Assembly (NCBI GenBank): GCA_030248215.1
Contig: JASANG010002029.1
Span: 304,322 to 368,321 of the forward strand
Direction: 5' to 3'
Length of the DNA stretch: 64,000 nt
From: Enoplolaimus lenunculus
Taxonomy: Eukaryota > Nematoda > Enoplea > Enoplida > Thoracostomopsidae
Made by a program: the position numbers and the translations under genes. Below are positions 1-10,984 of this stretch, one piece after another (positions within the stretch are counted from its first letter, which is position 1; the number at the start of each line of letters is the position of its first letter). The notes under the pieces are model-generated. The model did no database searches. It had not been told where the DNA came from and saw nothing but the letters and a program-made list of their open reading frames with translations.

Positions 1-384
1 CCCTGGCACAATTTAGCCAGAATCCGAACGTAGCAGCACCGTAAGCTTACATCACCATAGGCAAAATGTCGCCTAACGCGATATGGTAAATAAAACAACA
101 AATGCAATAGCAGTAACTTCACTACATCGAAGTTTTAACAAAATGTCGCGTGACGCGATATGATAAAAACAGTACCGTGCTCTCCGTGCCAGTTCGAAAA
201 ACGCTGCCGTTTCTAGTTTGATCGTCACTGATTTTACCTCTTTTAGTTTTTGCCTTGACCAACCAGCAATTATCTAGCCGATTGAACCATCTTCCAACGA
301 CATTACAACGACAAGAGACGACATTACAACGACAAAAGAACTTTTGTTTACGTATCCAGTTACTGTACTAAACCTTTAATGGTA
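1..384. other. unassigned AT-rich stretch with a short duplicated motif
   Basis: No gene seen. AAAATGTCGCCTAACGCGATA (first 20 bases from 64) recurs as AAAATGTCGCGTGACGCGATA near 139, and GACATTACAACGACAA is repeated at 298-336. Confidence 0.5.
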
Positions 385-1210
385 GGGGTGTTCCGATACC
401 AAAATTTTTGCCAATCCGATACCGATTTTTATTTTGAAATTATGCCGATGCCGAACTGATGTCGATTCCAACATTAGTACACCACGCTTAATAAACAGAT
501 AGGATACTACATTACATCATTATTTGAAGAGTTAAACCTTAACCATCATAAACGATTATAATTTTAGACGAACGGTCCATTTCAATTAATTCTTTCAAAC
601 ACAAACACAAGAAAGATATCAGTTTTTCATGCGCCCATAAATGAAATTGATAGTATTCAAACTGACTGTTATGTGCAAAAAGTGCCGGCAAAGAATCGGC
701 AATTTTTAGGGATGTGCCGATTAATCGGCATAGGCATCCGTAATAATCGGCAGTTTTCGTGAGTATCGGCATCGGCATTGCAAAAAAATTGCCGATTCTT
801 TGCCGATACTTTTTGGACATAACAGTCAGTTTGAATACAATCAGTTTCATTTGAGGGCGCTTATCACTGTGACCGGTCAGCAAAACTGATATCTTTTAAA
901 GCGTTTGTCTTTGAAAAAATGAATTGAAACGAATCGTTCGTCTGAAATTATAATCGTTTACGATGGTTAAGGTTTAAGTTTTCACATAATGATGTAATGC
1001 AAAATCCTATCTGTTCATTAAGCATGGTCTACTAAAATTAAAATCGGCATCGGTTCGGCATCGGCAAAATTTCAAAATAAGAATCGGCATCGGTATCGGC
1101 ATCCGCAAAAATTTTGGTATCGGCACATCACTAATTTTTTGCAGTGCCGATGCCGATACTCACGAAAACTGCCAATTATTACCGATGCCGATTAATCGGC
1201 ACATCCCTGT
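385..1210. mobile_element. CGGCAT-rich foldback element(s), hAT-like ends
   Basis: GGTGTTCCGATACCAAAATTT (left) is answered by AAATTTTGGTATCGGCACAT (to 1132), with the arms inverted over several hundred bases. A second pair of arms at about 708-785 and 1140-1208 (AGGGATGTGCCGATTAATCGG and its inverse) shows a nested or duplicated copy. CAGGGATG-type ends are typical of hAT elements. A further fragment is at 1255-1312. Confidence 0.75.
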
Positions 1211-1319
1211 ACAATTTTTCCTCACCAGACGCACTGATATGCGCCCAAAAGCATCGACAAAGAATCTTCAACTTTTAGCAGTGTCGATGCCGACGCCAAT
1301 TAATCGGCAAATCTCTACT

Positions 1320-2476
1320 TTTGGTAACGGTTCGTAAGCGAATCTGCTATTTGAAACAAATAGCAGTTTGACCTAGGCCAAATAGCAATTGAGAGATGTC
1401 GCAAAACAAAAGTGATGTAAGACCAACGCTGATTGGTTAACGATATTGTGTCTGTCCAAATAATCAAATCTGATTGGTCTGTATGTTCAAAAGCAGTCTA
1501 GCCCAGACCACACTGCTTTTACATAAAATAGCAGATTGGCCTAGAATATTAATTTCTATCCGCGATCCAGCGACGGACCCCAGTCTCAAAATATGCTGAT
1601 TGCTGAAAACTTGGGAGAGTTTCAAAGCAGTTTAAATATGTCTGTAAGAAATTCGAATAGTATCGCGGGATGTATATTATGAAAAGCTACAATATATAGA
1701 TTTTCCAATAATGGAAAAGACCCCGACAGCATTGTTTAGGTGATCAAATGATCACTCTGTAAAAACTTTTACTTTGCTTGCGACGTGCAATTTCTTTAGC
1801 TGGTTTACTTCCCCACGTCCATGTTTACACTGAAGCGTAATCCTAGTTGAACTTGAGAGTGTGAAGGGAAGTAAACATATGTCCGGTACCTAATTTTAAG
1901 TGGTTCACGTATATACATTTAGTAAAAATACGAGCAAAACATTCTAACGTCTTTCTTCAACACAAACTAGCTCATCTAATAGCAATTGTTTATCGGTTTC
2001 TCACCTTTTTGATCTCGATTTGCAAATCACTGCGACTCAAAAAAAGCGAGACCGAGACCCAGACCATCCAAACCCCGAGACTTGTCGACACCGAGACCGC
2101 GGATTTTGGCAATCGAAACGAAAACCATGTTCTATGATTATATCTCAAGCCTGCCAAACTAGCGCTAAACATCGTTACAACCGTTTTATTCGAAACACGA
2201 GTTAATCCTCACGTAACCAACAATTATCCCCAAAACTAGATTTGTGTATATACTTGAAAACTAGTTTTAGAAAAATAATACGGTCTCGAACAAACGTTTA
2301 CCTGCGACCTCAGGTCGGCAGACCGGCTGCAAATCAGAAAACACTTCCAGAAACCAAACAAATTCGAAAGCCTGCGCGCTAGCTAAGTACTCAAAAAGTT
2401 TGCGTTGGCCAAGTGTTAATCTAATAAATTAACAAATCTGTGTTATTTCGCTGTTGATTGTGGTATTTTTGACCCA
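1320..2476. other. unassigned stretch
   Basis: No gene recognised. Repeated AAATAGCAG/TAGCAGTTTG motifs at 1345-1545, a GAGACC-rich run at 2047-2100, and CGACCTCAGGTCGG at about 2306 inside a larger imperfect palindrome. Open frames here are short and antisense to each other. Confidence 0.4.
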
Positions 2477-2672
2477 TACTGTATGACCCAAATAAGAGGG
2501 GGGTTCCCATTTTGAGTCCAAATTTATAGGAGTTTGTATTCCTAATAAGGATCCGTAAACGGGTTGAGTCCTTAAACCCTTGTTAGAGTCCATAAATTTC
2601 CATTATCTCTAATTGTAGCGAATAACTGACTCCATTGCCAAATAAAGTTGAGTTAGAACTTTGAAGCCTGCT
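2477..2672 (-). mobile_element. CTGTAGTGACC-type MITE, partial
   Basis: TACTGTATGACCCAAATAAG end, then the family interior with successive GAGTCC...GGACTC-like steps; other end lost. Complete copies lie at 31579, 33923, 42131 and 49171. Confidence 0.7.
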
Positions 2673-3214
2673 TATACTATAGTGTATAAAAAGGAGAAAT
2701 AAACAGCGTAGAACAGCAATTGATACAATATAATTTTTGTCGAGATGCTGTTGGGGGGGCACGGCCGGGGCGGCCCCCCATGAATCCGCCATTGCGCATT
2801 AAAATACATTGGTTGGAAGTCATCAACAATCAAAAAATTAAATATACGGTCTTGCTCTATCCTGGCTGAAAATACTACCATAATGCATTGGAGGCTTTTA
2901 CTCTAAATTGAATACTAATAGGGGTCCACTTATGTATTTTGTCTACATGTTTGATATAAAGCGTCAATAATGCCAAAGTATCTCAGCAAGTGTAAAGACA
3001 TTGAGGCAATTCGTTAATTTTGTTGCCGGGCCATTGGTGATAAATTATCACAGTTCTCAGCTCCAGGAGCTGCCAGTCTATCAAAAATTTTGACCTGCCT
3101 AGTAAGGTCTGTTTCTGTGCTCAAGTCCAAAATTGAAAAGCCAGATGTATATTCCGGGAAAATTTGCTTAAACATTATACACATTTTCATAAATTTGGCT
3201 GCGTTGCAGAAACA

Positions 3215-3465
3215 TACTGTAGTGAACCGAATAATAGGGGGACTGACAGTTATTTGGCCTCTTCAGAGGGTGCCCCTTTTATTTGCTTACGGATTATTAT
3301 TTGTTTTAACCCGCTCTCTGCCGCCCTTCGTTAAACTGGTAAATATCCAGTATATTGCAATAAAATCTGTTGAATTAAACGTTTATTTGTCTTGTATCAA
3401 AAGCTTGTGCGTTAATACAAAGTATACGTATGAATATACCTTAATAAATACAGTTGACTTTAAAA
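3215..3465 (+). mobile_element. CTGTAGTGACC-type MITE, left half
   Basis: TACTGTAGTGAACCGAATAA, then CCTCTTCAGAGGGTGCCCC, AACCCGCTCTCTGCCGCCC and TTGAATTAAACGTTTATTTG, all shared with the complete copies. The open frame across it is part of the element. Confidence 0.75.
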
Positions 3466-3713
3466 GGGTTCCTCTGACATGCGGGGTTCACGTTATTACT
3501 GGGAGAGTTCGAAGCACGTTTTGTACCATGTTGATTAGGCGTTTAACATGTAATGTATCAATCTAAATTTCGGAGATGAAGACAAAATGTGTGTACAACA
3601 TGTCACTGGCTTACAAACCCTTGTTCTCAAGTAGTAATCATTTAGCAGACAATTCAATTTTTTTGAATTTGATAGCGGATCAATGTGCAGACAAAATGTT
3701 ACCTGTTACTGCA

Positions 3714-3993
3714 GGGACAAAACGTGTTCCAGGTTGCACTGTAGTTATAATATTAACCCCATGACTATAAGCCTAAACCTAAGCCTAAGCAAAAAATGTC
3801 TAAAATTTCAGGTACTAATACCGTTTTTAAACCATTACGGCCCTAAACATAGACAATAATAGGGACAAAACGTGTTCCAGGTCTCACTGCAGTTATAATA
3901 TTAACCCCACCGCTATAAGCCTAAAACTAAGCCTAAGCAAAATATGTCTAAAATTTCAGGTACTTACCGTTTTTAAAGCATTACGGCCCTAAA
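3714..3993. repeat. two-copy tandem duplication, 148-bp period
   Basis: GGGACAAAACGTGTTCCAGG begins both 3714 and 3862; the copies share the same order of a CCTAAGCCTAAGC block, ATGTCTAAAATTTCAGG and ACGGCCCTAAA. They look like a duplicated remnant of a TTAGGC-bearing MITE. Confidence 0.75.
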
Positions 3994-4200
3994 TACAATG
4001 TCCTGTTTTAACAATCACAAAATGAGACGTGCTTTTTGTTTTGCTAAACAATATATAACTTTGCAGCAAATGGTCCGAGTTACGGACATCGTGGATTTAT
4101 TAATTGTAAATTTAAGTGTTCCTTTCAACAAACTCCTGATAGCCAGAAATTGCAATACAGTCACAAAAAGTAAAATTGTTTTTCCCTTCACTGGTTCAAA

Positions 4201-4345
4201 TAGTGCACTAGTCAAATTCGATTCACTGAGTCGCTCAGTGAGTTTGAATTTGACTCCGGCGGATTGGAATTTTGACTCAATTTGTGTAGTCCCGAAAAGC
4301 CTATTTCGTACAGAGTCAATTTGACGCAGCATTTTTTGCAGTGTA
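4201..4345. mobile_element. GAGTCAAATT foldback MITE, half copy
   Basis: TTTGACTCCGGCGGATTGG, GTAGTCCCGAAAAGCCTATTT and CATTTTTTGCAGTGT match one arm of the complete foldback that starts 10 bp further on. Confidence 0.75.
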
Positions 4346-4354
4346 TTTATTCGA

Positions 4355-4565
4355 TACACTGAAAAAATTGTGAGTCAAATGAACTCTCTGCGAAATAGGC
4401 TAAACGTGATTACACAAACTGAGTCAAATTCGACTCCGCCAGAGTCAAACGTGCGATTTAGTGAGTCGAATTTGACTCTGGCGGAGTCGAATTTGACTCA
4501 GTTTGTGTAGTCCCGTAGAGCCTATTTCGGAGAGAGTCAATTTGACTCACCATTTTTTGCAGTGT
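4355..4565. mobile_element. GAGTCAAATT foldback MITE, complete
   Basis: About 95-bp inverted arms: ACACTGAAAAAATTGTGAGTC ... GACTCCGCCAGAGTCAAAC facing GAGTCGAATTTGACTCTGGC ... CATTTTTTGCAGTGT. There is almost no spacer, so the transcript would fold into one long hairpin. Confidence 0.85.
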
Positions 4566-4566
4566 A

Positions 4567-5774
4567 GGTAATGTAGCTTTTGACACGGGACTCTTTGAAG
4601 CTATAGGTATAATCCCGCAGAAAACGAATGTTTGACACAATAAGTTTCGTTTTCCGTTGAGGAAAAATTCGCAATGATAATATAATTCAAATGTTTTCTG
4701 ATTTAAATCCTACAGCATTCTCTCACCCAAAATCAGCACTGATGATAAAAAAACAGATGAATATATATTATTTTGAGAATAAAAGTTTAAAATTCATTTT
4801 TTGAGTAACATATGTTAAAATTATAGTTATTTTTTGAGCACAAACTTGACTTTTATCTCACAATGGTCAAAAATGCCACGAAAATCGACAAGGTCGACTA
4901 CTGAAAATGAAAAAAGTATGATTAATATGTCTTCTGTCAGCCAGTGTGCAACTACAAACGAAAAGGGGATATAATTCTTGTGAAGCAATAAAAACGCACT
5001 TTTACAGGGGTTTGAGCAACTTGCTGGATTTTGCAGGTCAAATTTTTAAGCTCGCCTATACTTGGTGTCGTAGAAAACGTTCGATATCAGCTTATATTCC
5101 CTATTGGATTGGGATGCCGGCTGCGTCCGAGCCTGTCGTTATTGTTACAATTTCAAAAATTTTATTCAACTTTGTAAAGGGACGAGAGTGGGATTAATAA
5201 AAACATCCTAAAAATGGAATTTTGCTTTTCTTTTGTGTTTGAAATGCAAAAATGAACACCCGCAAAAAAAGTTAATCGTTTCACAGTGAAAGTTGTATAC
5301 GTTTTTATGAGACAACGATTGTTTTTAGTACCGTTTCCCTGTCAAATTTTGAGTTTTTACTTGTGGTATACAGGGTTTTGTGTTGTTTTTGGAACTATGA
5401 AACACGTTTCCTGACAATTGTATTCCTGAAAAACATATTCTGAACCGAAGGTTTGTTGTTATATAAGTTGTTTTGTGTCTTAAAATGTCTAAAAATAGTG
5501 AAAAGTATTCGTTACTAAAAATATACAAAGTTTTGTAAGAATTGAATGAATTTCATGCGTTTTGCATTCTTTGCTATGTATATATATTTATGTTGTTCGC
5601 ATAGCTTAAAATTGCTATAAATACTGAAAACGTCTTCACTGATTTTTTTATTGACCCAATGTTTTTTTGCTTGCTGGTTCTAGATGCCGAGATTTAATAC
5701 CCTAAACGCGCCAAAACCCGGCGTAATTGGTAAACCTACAAAAGGAGAAATCTTTGTATATAGACAATTGTTTC
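4567..5774. other. unassigned AT-rich stretch
   Basis: Nothing recognised: no exon with consistent splice sites on either strand and no MITE ends. Confidence 0.4.
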
Positions 5775-5996
5775 GATTCCAGTGAGTTGATTTTAACTCA
5801 GAATGAGTTGAATTGTTCAGTCTAAGCTAGGAGTATCAGAACTCATAATTATGAGTTGATTCAGCTCATTCTGGTTTAATTAGTCAACTCTCCCGGAATA
5901 AACTCAACTCAGGTTGAGTTAAGTATATTGTTATTAACTCAGGAATAATTAACTTTCCGTCTGAGTTGATTTATTAACTCATTGGAATTTACAATG
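5775..5996. mobile_element. GAGTTGATT palindromic MITE
   Basis: CCAGTGAGTTGATTTTAACTC at the left and AACTCATTGGAATTTACA at the right; the interior is a chain of AACTCA/TGAGTT inverted steps. Same family at 6355, 26871 and 63367. Confidence 0.8.
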
Positions 5997-6354
5997 CAAG
6001 TCATTCGCTGTCTTTGGCACAAGTTAGTTGCGTTGAACACCGAGAGTAACCTCGTGTTACAAAGTCAGGATCCAAGAGGTAAAAATAAGAGCTAAGTCCC
6101 TGAGAACAAAATATAAACCCAGTGTTATTTAGTTTGCATTTATAGTTCGCCTGAAGCACGAAAGTTTTTGTAAATTTTGGTTTTGAATGTGCTAAAATCG
6201 TCTCTGAATTAAACAGTTTGAACATATTTTAGCGCAGCTGTAGAAACTGTCAAAACTGTAAGGAATTCAATCAAGATTGAAAAAATGTTTCTGAAAAAGC
6301 CATAGAGAATATAAGCATTAAAATTAAATCAAAAGTGTGGAGTCCACGCAACAA

Positions 6355-6607
6355 CAGTGTAAATTTTAGTGAGTTGATTTTAATCCAAATTGAGTTGAAT
6401 CACTCAGTCTGGAGTTAGGACTATCAGAACTCAAAATTTTGAGTTGATTCAATTCATTCTGAGCTAATTAATCAACTCACCCAGTGTCAACTTAACTCGG
6501 AGTGATAATCAACTCAACTCAGAATGAGTTATTGTTTACTGATTTTAATTCAGAAATAACTAACTCGCTAGCTGAATTGACTAATCAACTCATTGGAATT
6601 CACAGTG
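6355..6607. mobile_element. GAGTTGATT palindromic MITE
   Basis: CAGTGTAAATTTTAGTGAG at the left and CATTGGAATTCACAGTG at the right; chained AACTCA/TGAGTT steps as in the other copies. Confidence 0.82.
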
Positions 6608-6737
6608 AACAACCTATCCAAAACAGGGTCAGCGAACCGGGCCCTTTGCTTTCCATGTGCAACTATCTTGTGCAGATACATTTGATGAGGATGTTCGAAA
6701 CTTTACGAAAAACTACAAAGGGTATACGTTGAAAACT

Positions 6738-6926
6738 GGGCAATGCATAGAACAGGGCAGTAACAGTAGTATAAGCGTATTCCTAATCGTAAGCCTAAGC
6801 ATAAGAATATGAATGAGCTTAGACCTAAGCCTAAGGCTAAGCAAAATATTAATCTAAACCTTAAGCTTGCATACTCTAATGCAGTCTCACAAAAATCGTT
6901 CCGCCCCTGATCTTTATATGGGCCAA
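6738..6926 (+). mobile_element. TTAGGC-core MITE copy
   Basis: Terminal CATAGAACAGGGC at the left and CCCCTGATCTTTATATGGGCC at the right in inverted relation; inside, repeated CCTAAG/GCCTAA hexamers and a TAATCTAAACCTTAAGC motif shared by all copies of this family. Confidence 0.8.
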
Positions 6927-7084
6927 AAATATTAACCCCATAGCGGGATGGAGATCCCCACCAGATTTAATTGATCTCTACACACCACGCCCCTCAACGC
7001 ATGAGCATCATCTTCTTTATAGCATCACTGGAGAAGTACAGATTAATAGAAACTGAAAATCAAAGAAAACTCGCTGAATTTAAC

Positions 7085-7382
7085 CAGGGTGTAAAAAGAT
7101 AGCAAAGATAACGCAAAGGGAAACAGAAAAAAAATTGAAAAACGCAAATATTCACCGGATTTTCTAAAATTTTAATGAAAAATAGCGGTGAACCTAAATT
7201 GTTAAAATTCTTCAGTAATTCTTCAATTCATATCGGCCAATTGCAGTATATTTTTTGTAAATCACACATTGCGAGATATTTGTGTGACTTATAACTACTT
7301 TCGAGCTTGAAAATAACCCAAATTGTGGGATTTCTATAACGAAAATAGAAGCGGACACCGATTTTTATCCGGTTACACCCTG
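7085..7382. mobile_element. hAT-like MITE with 8-bp target duplication
   Basis: CAGGGTGTAA at the left is the exact inverse of TTACACCCTG at the right. Flanks AATTTAAC and TATTCAAC agree at 6 of 8 bases, as expected for a decayed 8-bp hAT duplication. It ends 70 bp before the start codon of the LAPTM-like gene. Confidence 0.75.
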
Positions 7383-7452
7383 TATTCAACATTTTATTTA
7401 TTAAATCCAACAAAAGACTATTTTTGAAAATCAGCTAATCTATAACAACGCA

Positions 7453-10400
7453 ATGTACCGTATACAACAGAACAGCGGTCATTCACCAAAATTATGCTGT
7501 CCATGTACAGCACCAACGTCTGGTATTGTGGTCGCTTCAATTGAAATTGGTGTATGCTTAGTACTGATCAGTGTTCTATTTATTGTTGTGATTGAGTCTG
7601 AAACTCACCAGGTGGCAGGTTTGTTTGAAAGTTTTATTTTGTAGGCCAAACGCAAAGAAGTACCTATTGTACACTCTATACCCACCATAAGGATTTGTTT
7701 AAGCCTTTGCCTAAGCCTAAGCCCAACCCCACGCATAAGCGTAAGACTTTGCTTTAAATGTGGCATGAAGCGTACAAATTTTGTGAAACTTTCATTGTGA
7801 CACGAGAGTTGATTCGCGACCATGGGCGGTGATATGAAGAACCTAAGGCGTGAGCGCATGCCTAATTTTTTGGGTTTTTTCGGTTATCCTCCACAGCCAG
7901 TGTTTGCCCAAAAATAATCATATTTGAGTTTGTCATAATATTCCTTGGTCATTCCACGCTCAAATGGTTGTGAGAAGCTCAAATATGTAACTATCTTCAA
8001 AATCCAACCATTTTTTGCTAAATATGTAACTATGTTCAACATCCAACCATTTTTGGTCAAACGCCGGCTGGTGAGATGACCGAAAAGACGCTGCAATTAG
8101 CCTATTTTTCAACCGGGGTAAGTTTTGAAAACCAAATGATTAATAAGTTTTCAAGCAAGCGGAAGTGTTGCGTCAACGAATAAATTTGTTACAGATATAA
8201 AGAACCTCTGGGGCAAAACGGCTATAAATTAATGAAGGTTGATTTGACTGTTTCAAAGCTATTAACGCCATAAGAAACTGGTAAAAATATTTTCAGCAGT
8301 CATTAGAAAACGCTGGTAAAAACAAAATTCATCCGCAATCTCCAGGGTTTTGGGTGCTTTCGCTATTCTTAGCCAGTGAATATTTGCATATTTTAATTAA
8401 AATGGTTGAAAAAAATGAAACATGTTTTATGCAGAGTGTTAACGGATAGTAAAAACAACGGAAACTGACGCCGAAGTTTACCGTAAACGCAAACGGATAT
8501 TCGATTACGTCCATGGTTTTAAGTGTTTCTATTCTAAACATCCGTTTTGGGTTTTCGTTTCCGTTATTTTTGCTCTCAGTTTACACCATGACCCACGGTG
8601 TCAAATTAAGTAAACCAGTCGCAGTGGGACTACATTTATTGAGCGAAGCTCGAACGCACGTAAGCAATTAAGGTAATATGCAAATTAGTTGTTAGCTAAC
8701 TATTCATTTATCGGTTTTGGAGGTTTGTAAGCAATTTCCTTAGATTCCTCGCACCCAAAAACCCTTCAGTCACTCTAATAATTTTTGGAATAATTTAAAA
8801 AGCCCTAATTTTGTTTTGTCAATTAAGCTAATATGCAAATTAGTTATTAGCTAACTATTCAATTATCGGTTTTGGAGGTTTGTCAACAATTTATTCAGAT
8901 TCTTCGCACCCAAAAAACTTCAGTAAACCATAATAATTATTGAAATAATTTAAAAAGTCCTAGTTTTGTCTTGTCAATTAAGCTAATATGCAAATTAACT
9001 GTTAGCTAACTATTCAGTTATCGGTTTGGGATGTTTGTAAACTATTTATTCAAATTCCTCGCACCAAAAACCCTTTAGTGCTGAAATTATATTGCTTTTA
9101 ACCTTAATAATCTTAATAATTAGTGAAATATTGTAAAAAGTCCTAATTTAGGCTTATAAACTATGCTAATATGCAAATTATCTATTAGCTAACTGCTCAA
9201 TTATCGGTTTTGGAGGTTTGTAAACAGTCTACGCAGATTCCTCGCACCCAAAAACCCTTTAATGCTAAAATTAGATTGCTTCTAACTGTAATAATTAGTG
9301 AAATATTGTGGAAAGTCCTAATTTAGGCTTAATTAATTATACAAATTAGCCTGTAGCTAATAAACAGCTCAAAATTTTAAAACCCCAATGCGAGGTTAAC
9401 ACCCCAATATGATTGGCTTTCAAACAAAAAAAGTTTATTAAAATCGGTTCAGCCGTTCCTGAGATTCTTTTCGGACGGTCAGACGGACAGACGGACAGAC
9501 GGACGGACGGACATCCACCTTTCGACCCCCAAGTACAAAACATAAAACGCTTCGCGAAACTCCGAGCTTCGCTCAATAAATAAATTTTTAGCATTCAGTT
9601 AAGACTTGCAAACGAGTAATTCTATAAATGCGGTTGAAATACTGTTATCTACATTGTATCATATCAAGATCAGGGGCGGAACGCTTTTTCTGCAGTACTA
9701 CAATTGAGTATAAGCTTAAACTAAGCTCATTTTTACGCTTGCGCTTATGGTTCAAAACATGCTTTATACTACCATGACTGCTGTATTTAACTTAAACATT
9801 TACCAGAACACTTTATATTTTAGGCTGCGTGGTATTGGCGTATTTTGCAATCGAAATCACTATCGCAGCGTTATTTTTGCGTGGAATCTGGCAAGACCGA
9901 TGCCTACTTTTGCTTCCATACCTATTACTTCGAACCGTGAAAATTGCACTAATTTGTTTTGGCGTAATTACATTGCTAATCGCGTTGAACACGTCATCAC
10001 TGAGCATTTATCGACTTTTTTCATTTCCAGTCCAACTAAGTCGTGATATTCTTGGATCCAGGCCGCAAACCAACGAAGCACCAGTGCCATTACATTTGCG
10101 TTCAGATATTATTTTCGCTTCGGTTCCGCGTGACAACTCCACCAGTTTGTTTCAAGCCAGCAGCGACCCGTCGAAAATTACGACCAAATCGCGTTTGACT
10201 CAAAACATTGTGGATGTTTTAATATTTCTTTGTATATCAGTAGTTGCACTCCTAGGATATCTATTAATCAATGTAATTTTGTTCGCAATCGGTATGAAAT
10301 GCTACCGGTACACTCGAGAGAAGCAACATATCATCCACTTGAACGAATTAGCCATTCTAACAACTCATAACGTGCGTTCACCAGTGCTCTTCTCAGACTC

Positions 10401-10839
10401 TAACTCGCTCACCAACTCGCTTACTCCATCGGTTACTAATCAGTCAACTTGTAATTCAACGAGACCTTTGCACCATAGTTCCCTTTTGACCGCAGAAAAT
10501 CAATTTTTGAGCACCTCGCCAAACCAGTTACGTAGCGAATCGTTGCTGAAACGAACTTGGCTGTCAACTGTACGATATTTTGGTCAAACTGGGTATTTGG
10601 GTCAATTTTCTGAAACCAAGCCACCTTCTCCAACGGCCACTGCAATGGCGCTGAGGTTCTCGAACTCAAGGAACAGTTCCGATAGTTGTGAAGAGCCAAG
10701 TGTAGACCTCAATCGAAATAATAGTGAACTCAATTCTGTTATTATCAATATGGAGACTCGTGAACGAGACAATGAATATGAAGAAATACAAACGCCGAGT
10801 GTAAATTATATTGCAAAACGGTATTGTATTCGATTTTAA
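7453..10839 (+). CDS. LAPTM-like four-transmembrane protein (2 exons)
   Basis: Exons 7453-7618 and 9824-10839 join in phase (one base left on the donor side, two on the acceptor side; donor CAG|GTTTGT, acceptor TATTTTAG) to give 393 aa. Start is the ATG at 7453, preceded by AACGCA. Residues 15-18 read CCPC just before membrane segment 1 (about 24-47); further segments lie at about 58-74, 83-110 and 184-212. The luminal/extracellular loop between segments 3 and 4 is about 70 residues. A long Ser/Asn/Thr-rich tail of about 180 residues follows segment 4. The Cys-rich start, four segments and an LLLPYLL motif (about residues 84-90) resemble the LAPTM/nematode tetraspan group of endolysosomal membrane proteins. 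That is a fold-level resemblance, not an ortholog call; the function is inferred only. The single 2.2-kb intron is filled by transposon-derived repeats. A hAT-like MITE ends 70 bp upstream of the start and could overlap the promoter. Confidence 0.72.
7880..8096. mobile_element. GCGTTTGCCC foldback MITE, decayed
   Basis: TCGGTTATCCTCCACAGCC and CCGGCTGGTGAGATGACCGAA inverted, with AGTGTTTGCCCAAAAAT and TTTTTGGTCAAACGC inside and paired AATATGTAACTAT motifs. In the LAPTM-like intron. Confidence 0.65.
8636..9580 (+). mobile_element. element with GAGCGAAGCTCG ends and internal 155-180-bp repeats
   Basis: TTATTGAGCGAAGCTCG at the left is the inverse of CGAGCTTCGCTCAATAA at the right. Inside are four to five tandem units (starts about 8667, 8821, 8977, 9159, 9329), each beginning with AATATGCAAATTA and containing TATCGGTTTTGGAGGTTTG and CCTCGCACCCAAAAACCC. 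The right part carries AAAATCGGTTCAGCCGTTCC, a short GGACGGAC repeat and TTTCGACCCCCAAGTACAA. No protein is encoded. It fills half of the LAPTM-like intron. Confidence 0.85.
9474..9516. repeat. GGACA/GACGG short tandem repeat
   Basis: Imperfect GGACAGAC/GGACGGAC repeats near the right end of the element at 8636-9580; a shorter run is in the second copy of that element (about 61818-61842). Confidence 0.75.
9666..9755 (-). mobile_element. TTAGGC-core MITE, truncated copy
   Basis: Starts with the family end (AGATCAGGGGCGGAACG) and runs into a degenerate TTAAGC/TTACGC core; the other end is missing. In the intron of the LAPTM-like gene, about 70 bp before exon 2. Confidence 0.6.
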
Positions 10840-10885
10840 AATATCTTCTCCTAATCAACTGCGGTTGTTTTTAAAATTGGTTTGA

Positions 10886-10891
10886 AATAAA
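10886..10891 (+). terminator. poly(A) signal of the LAPTM-like gene
   Basis: AATAAA lies 47 bases past the stop codon of the four-pass membrane protein, a normal distance for a polyadenylation signal. No cleavage site can be fixed from sequence alone. Confidence 0.5.
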
Positions 10892-10984
10892 ATGTTCAAA
10901 ATTGCTTTGCGTCAATGACAGAACATGGGCATCGGTGAATGGGTTCGCTAGGATTAGTCGATACACTGAAATAGCTTTGCCAGT

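Noticed and set aside
3090-3566. 158-residue open frame on the + strand
   Set aside because: Most of it lies across a partial CTGTAGTGACC-type MITE that recurs elsewhere without keeping this frame.
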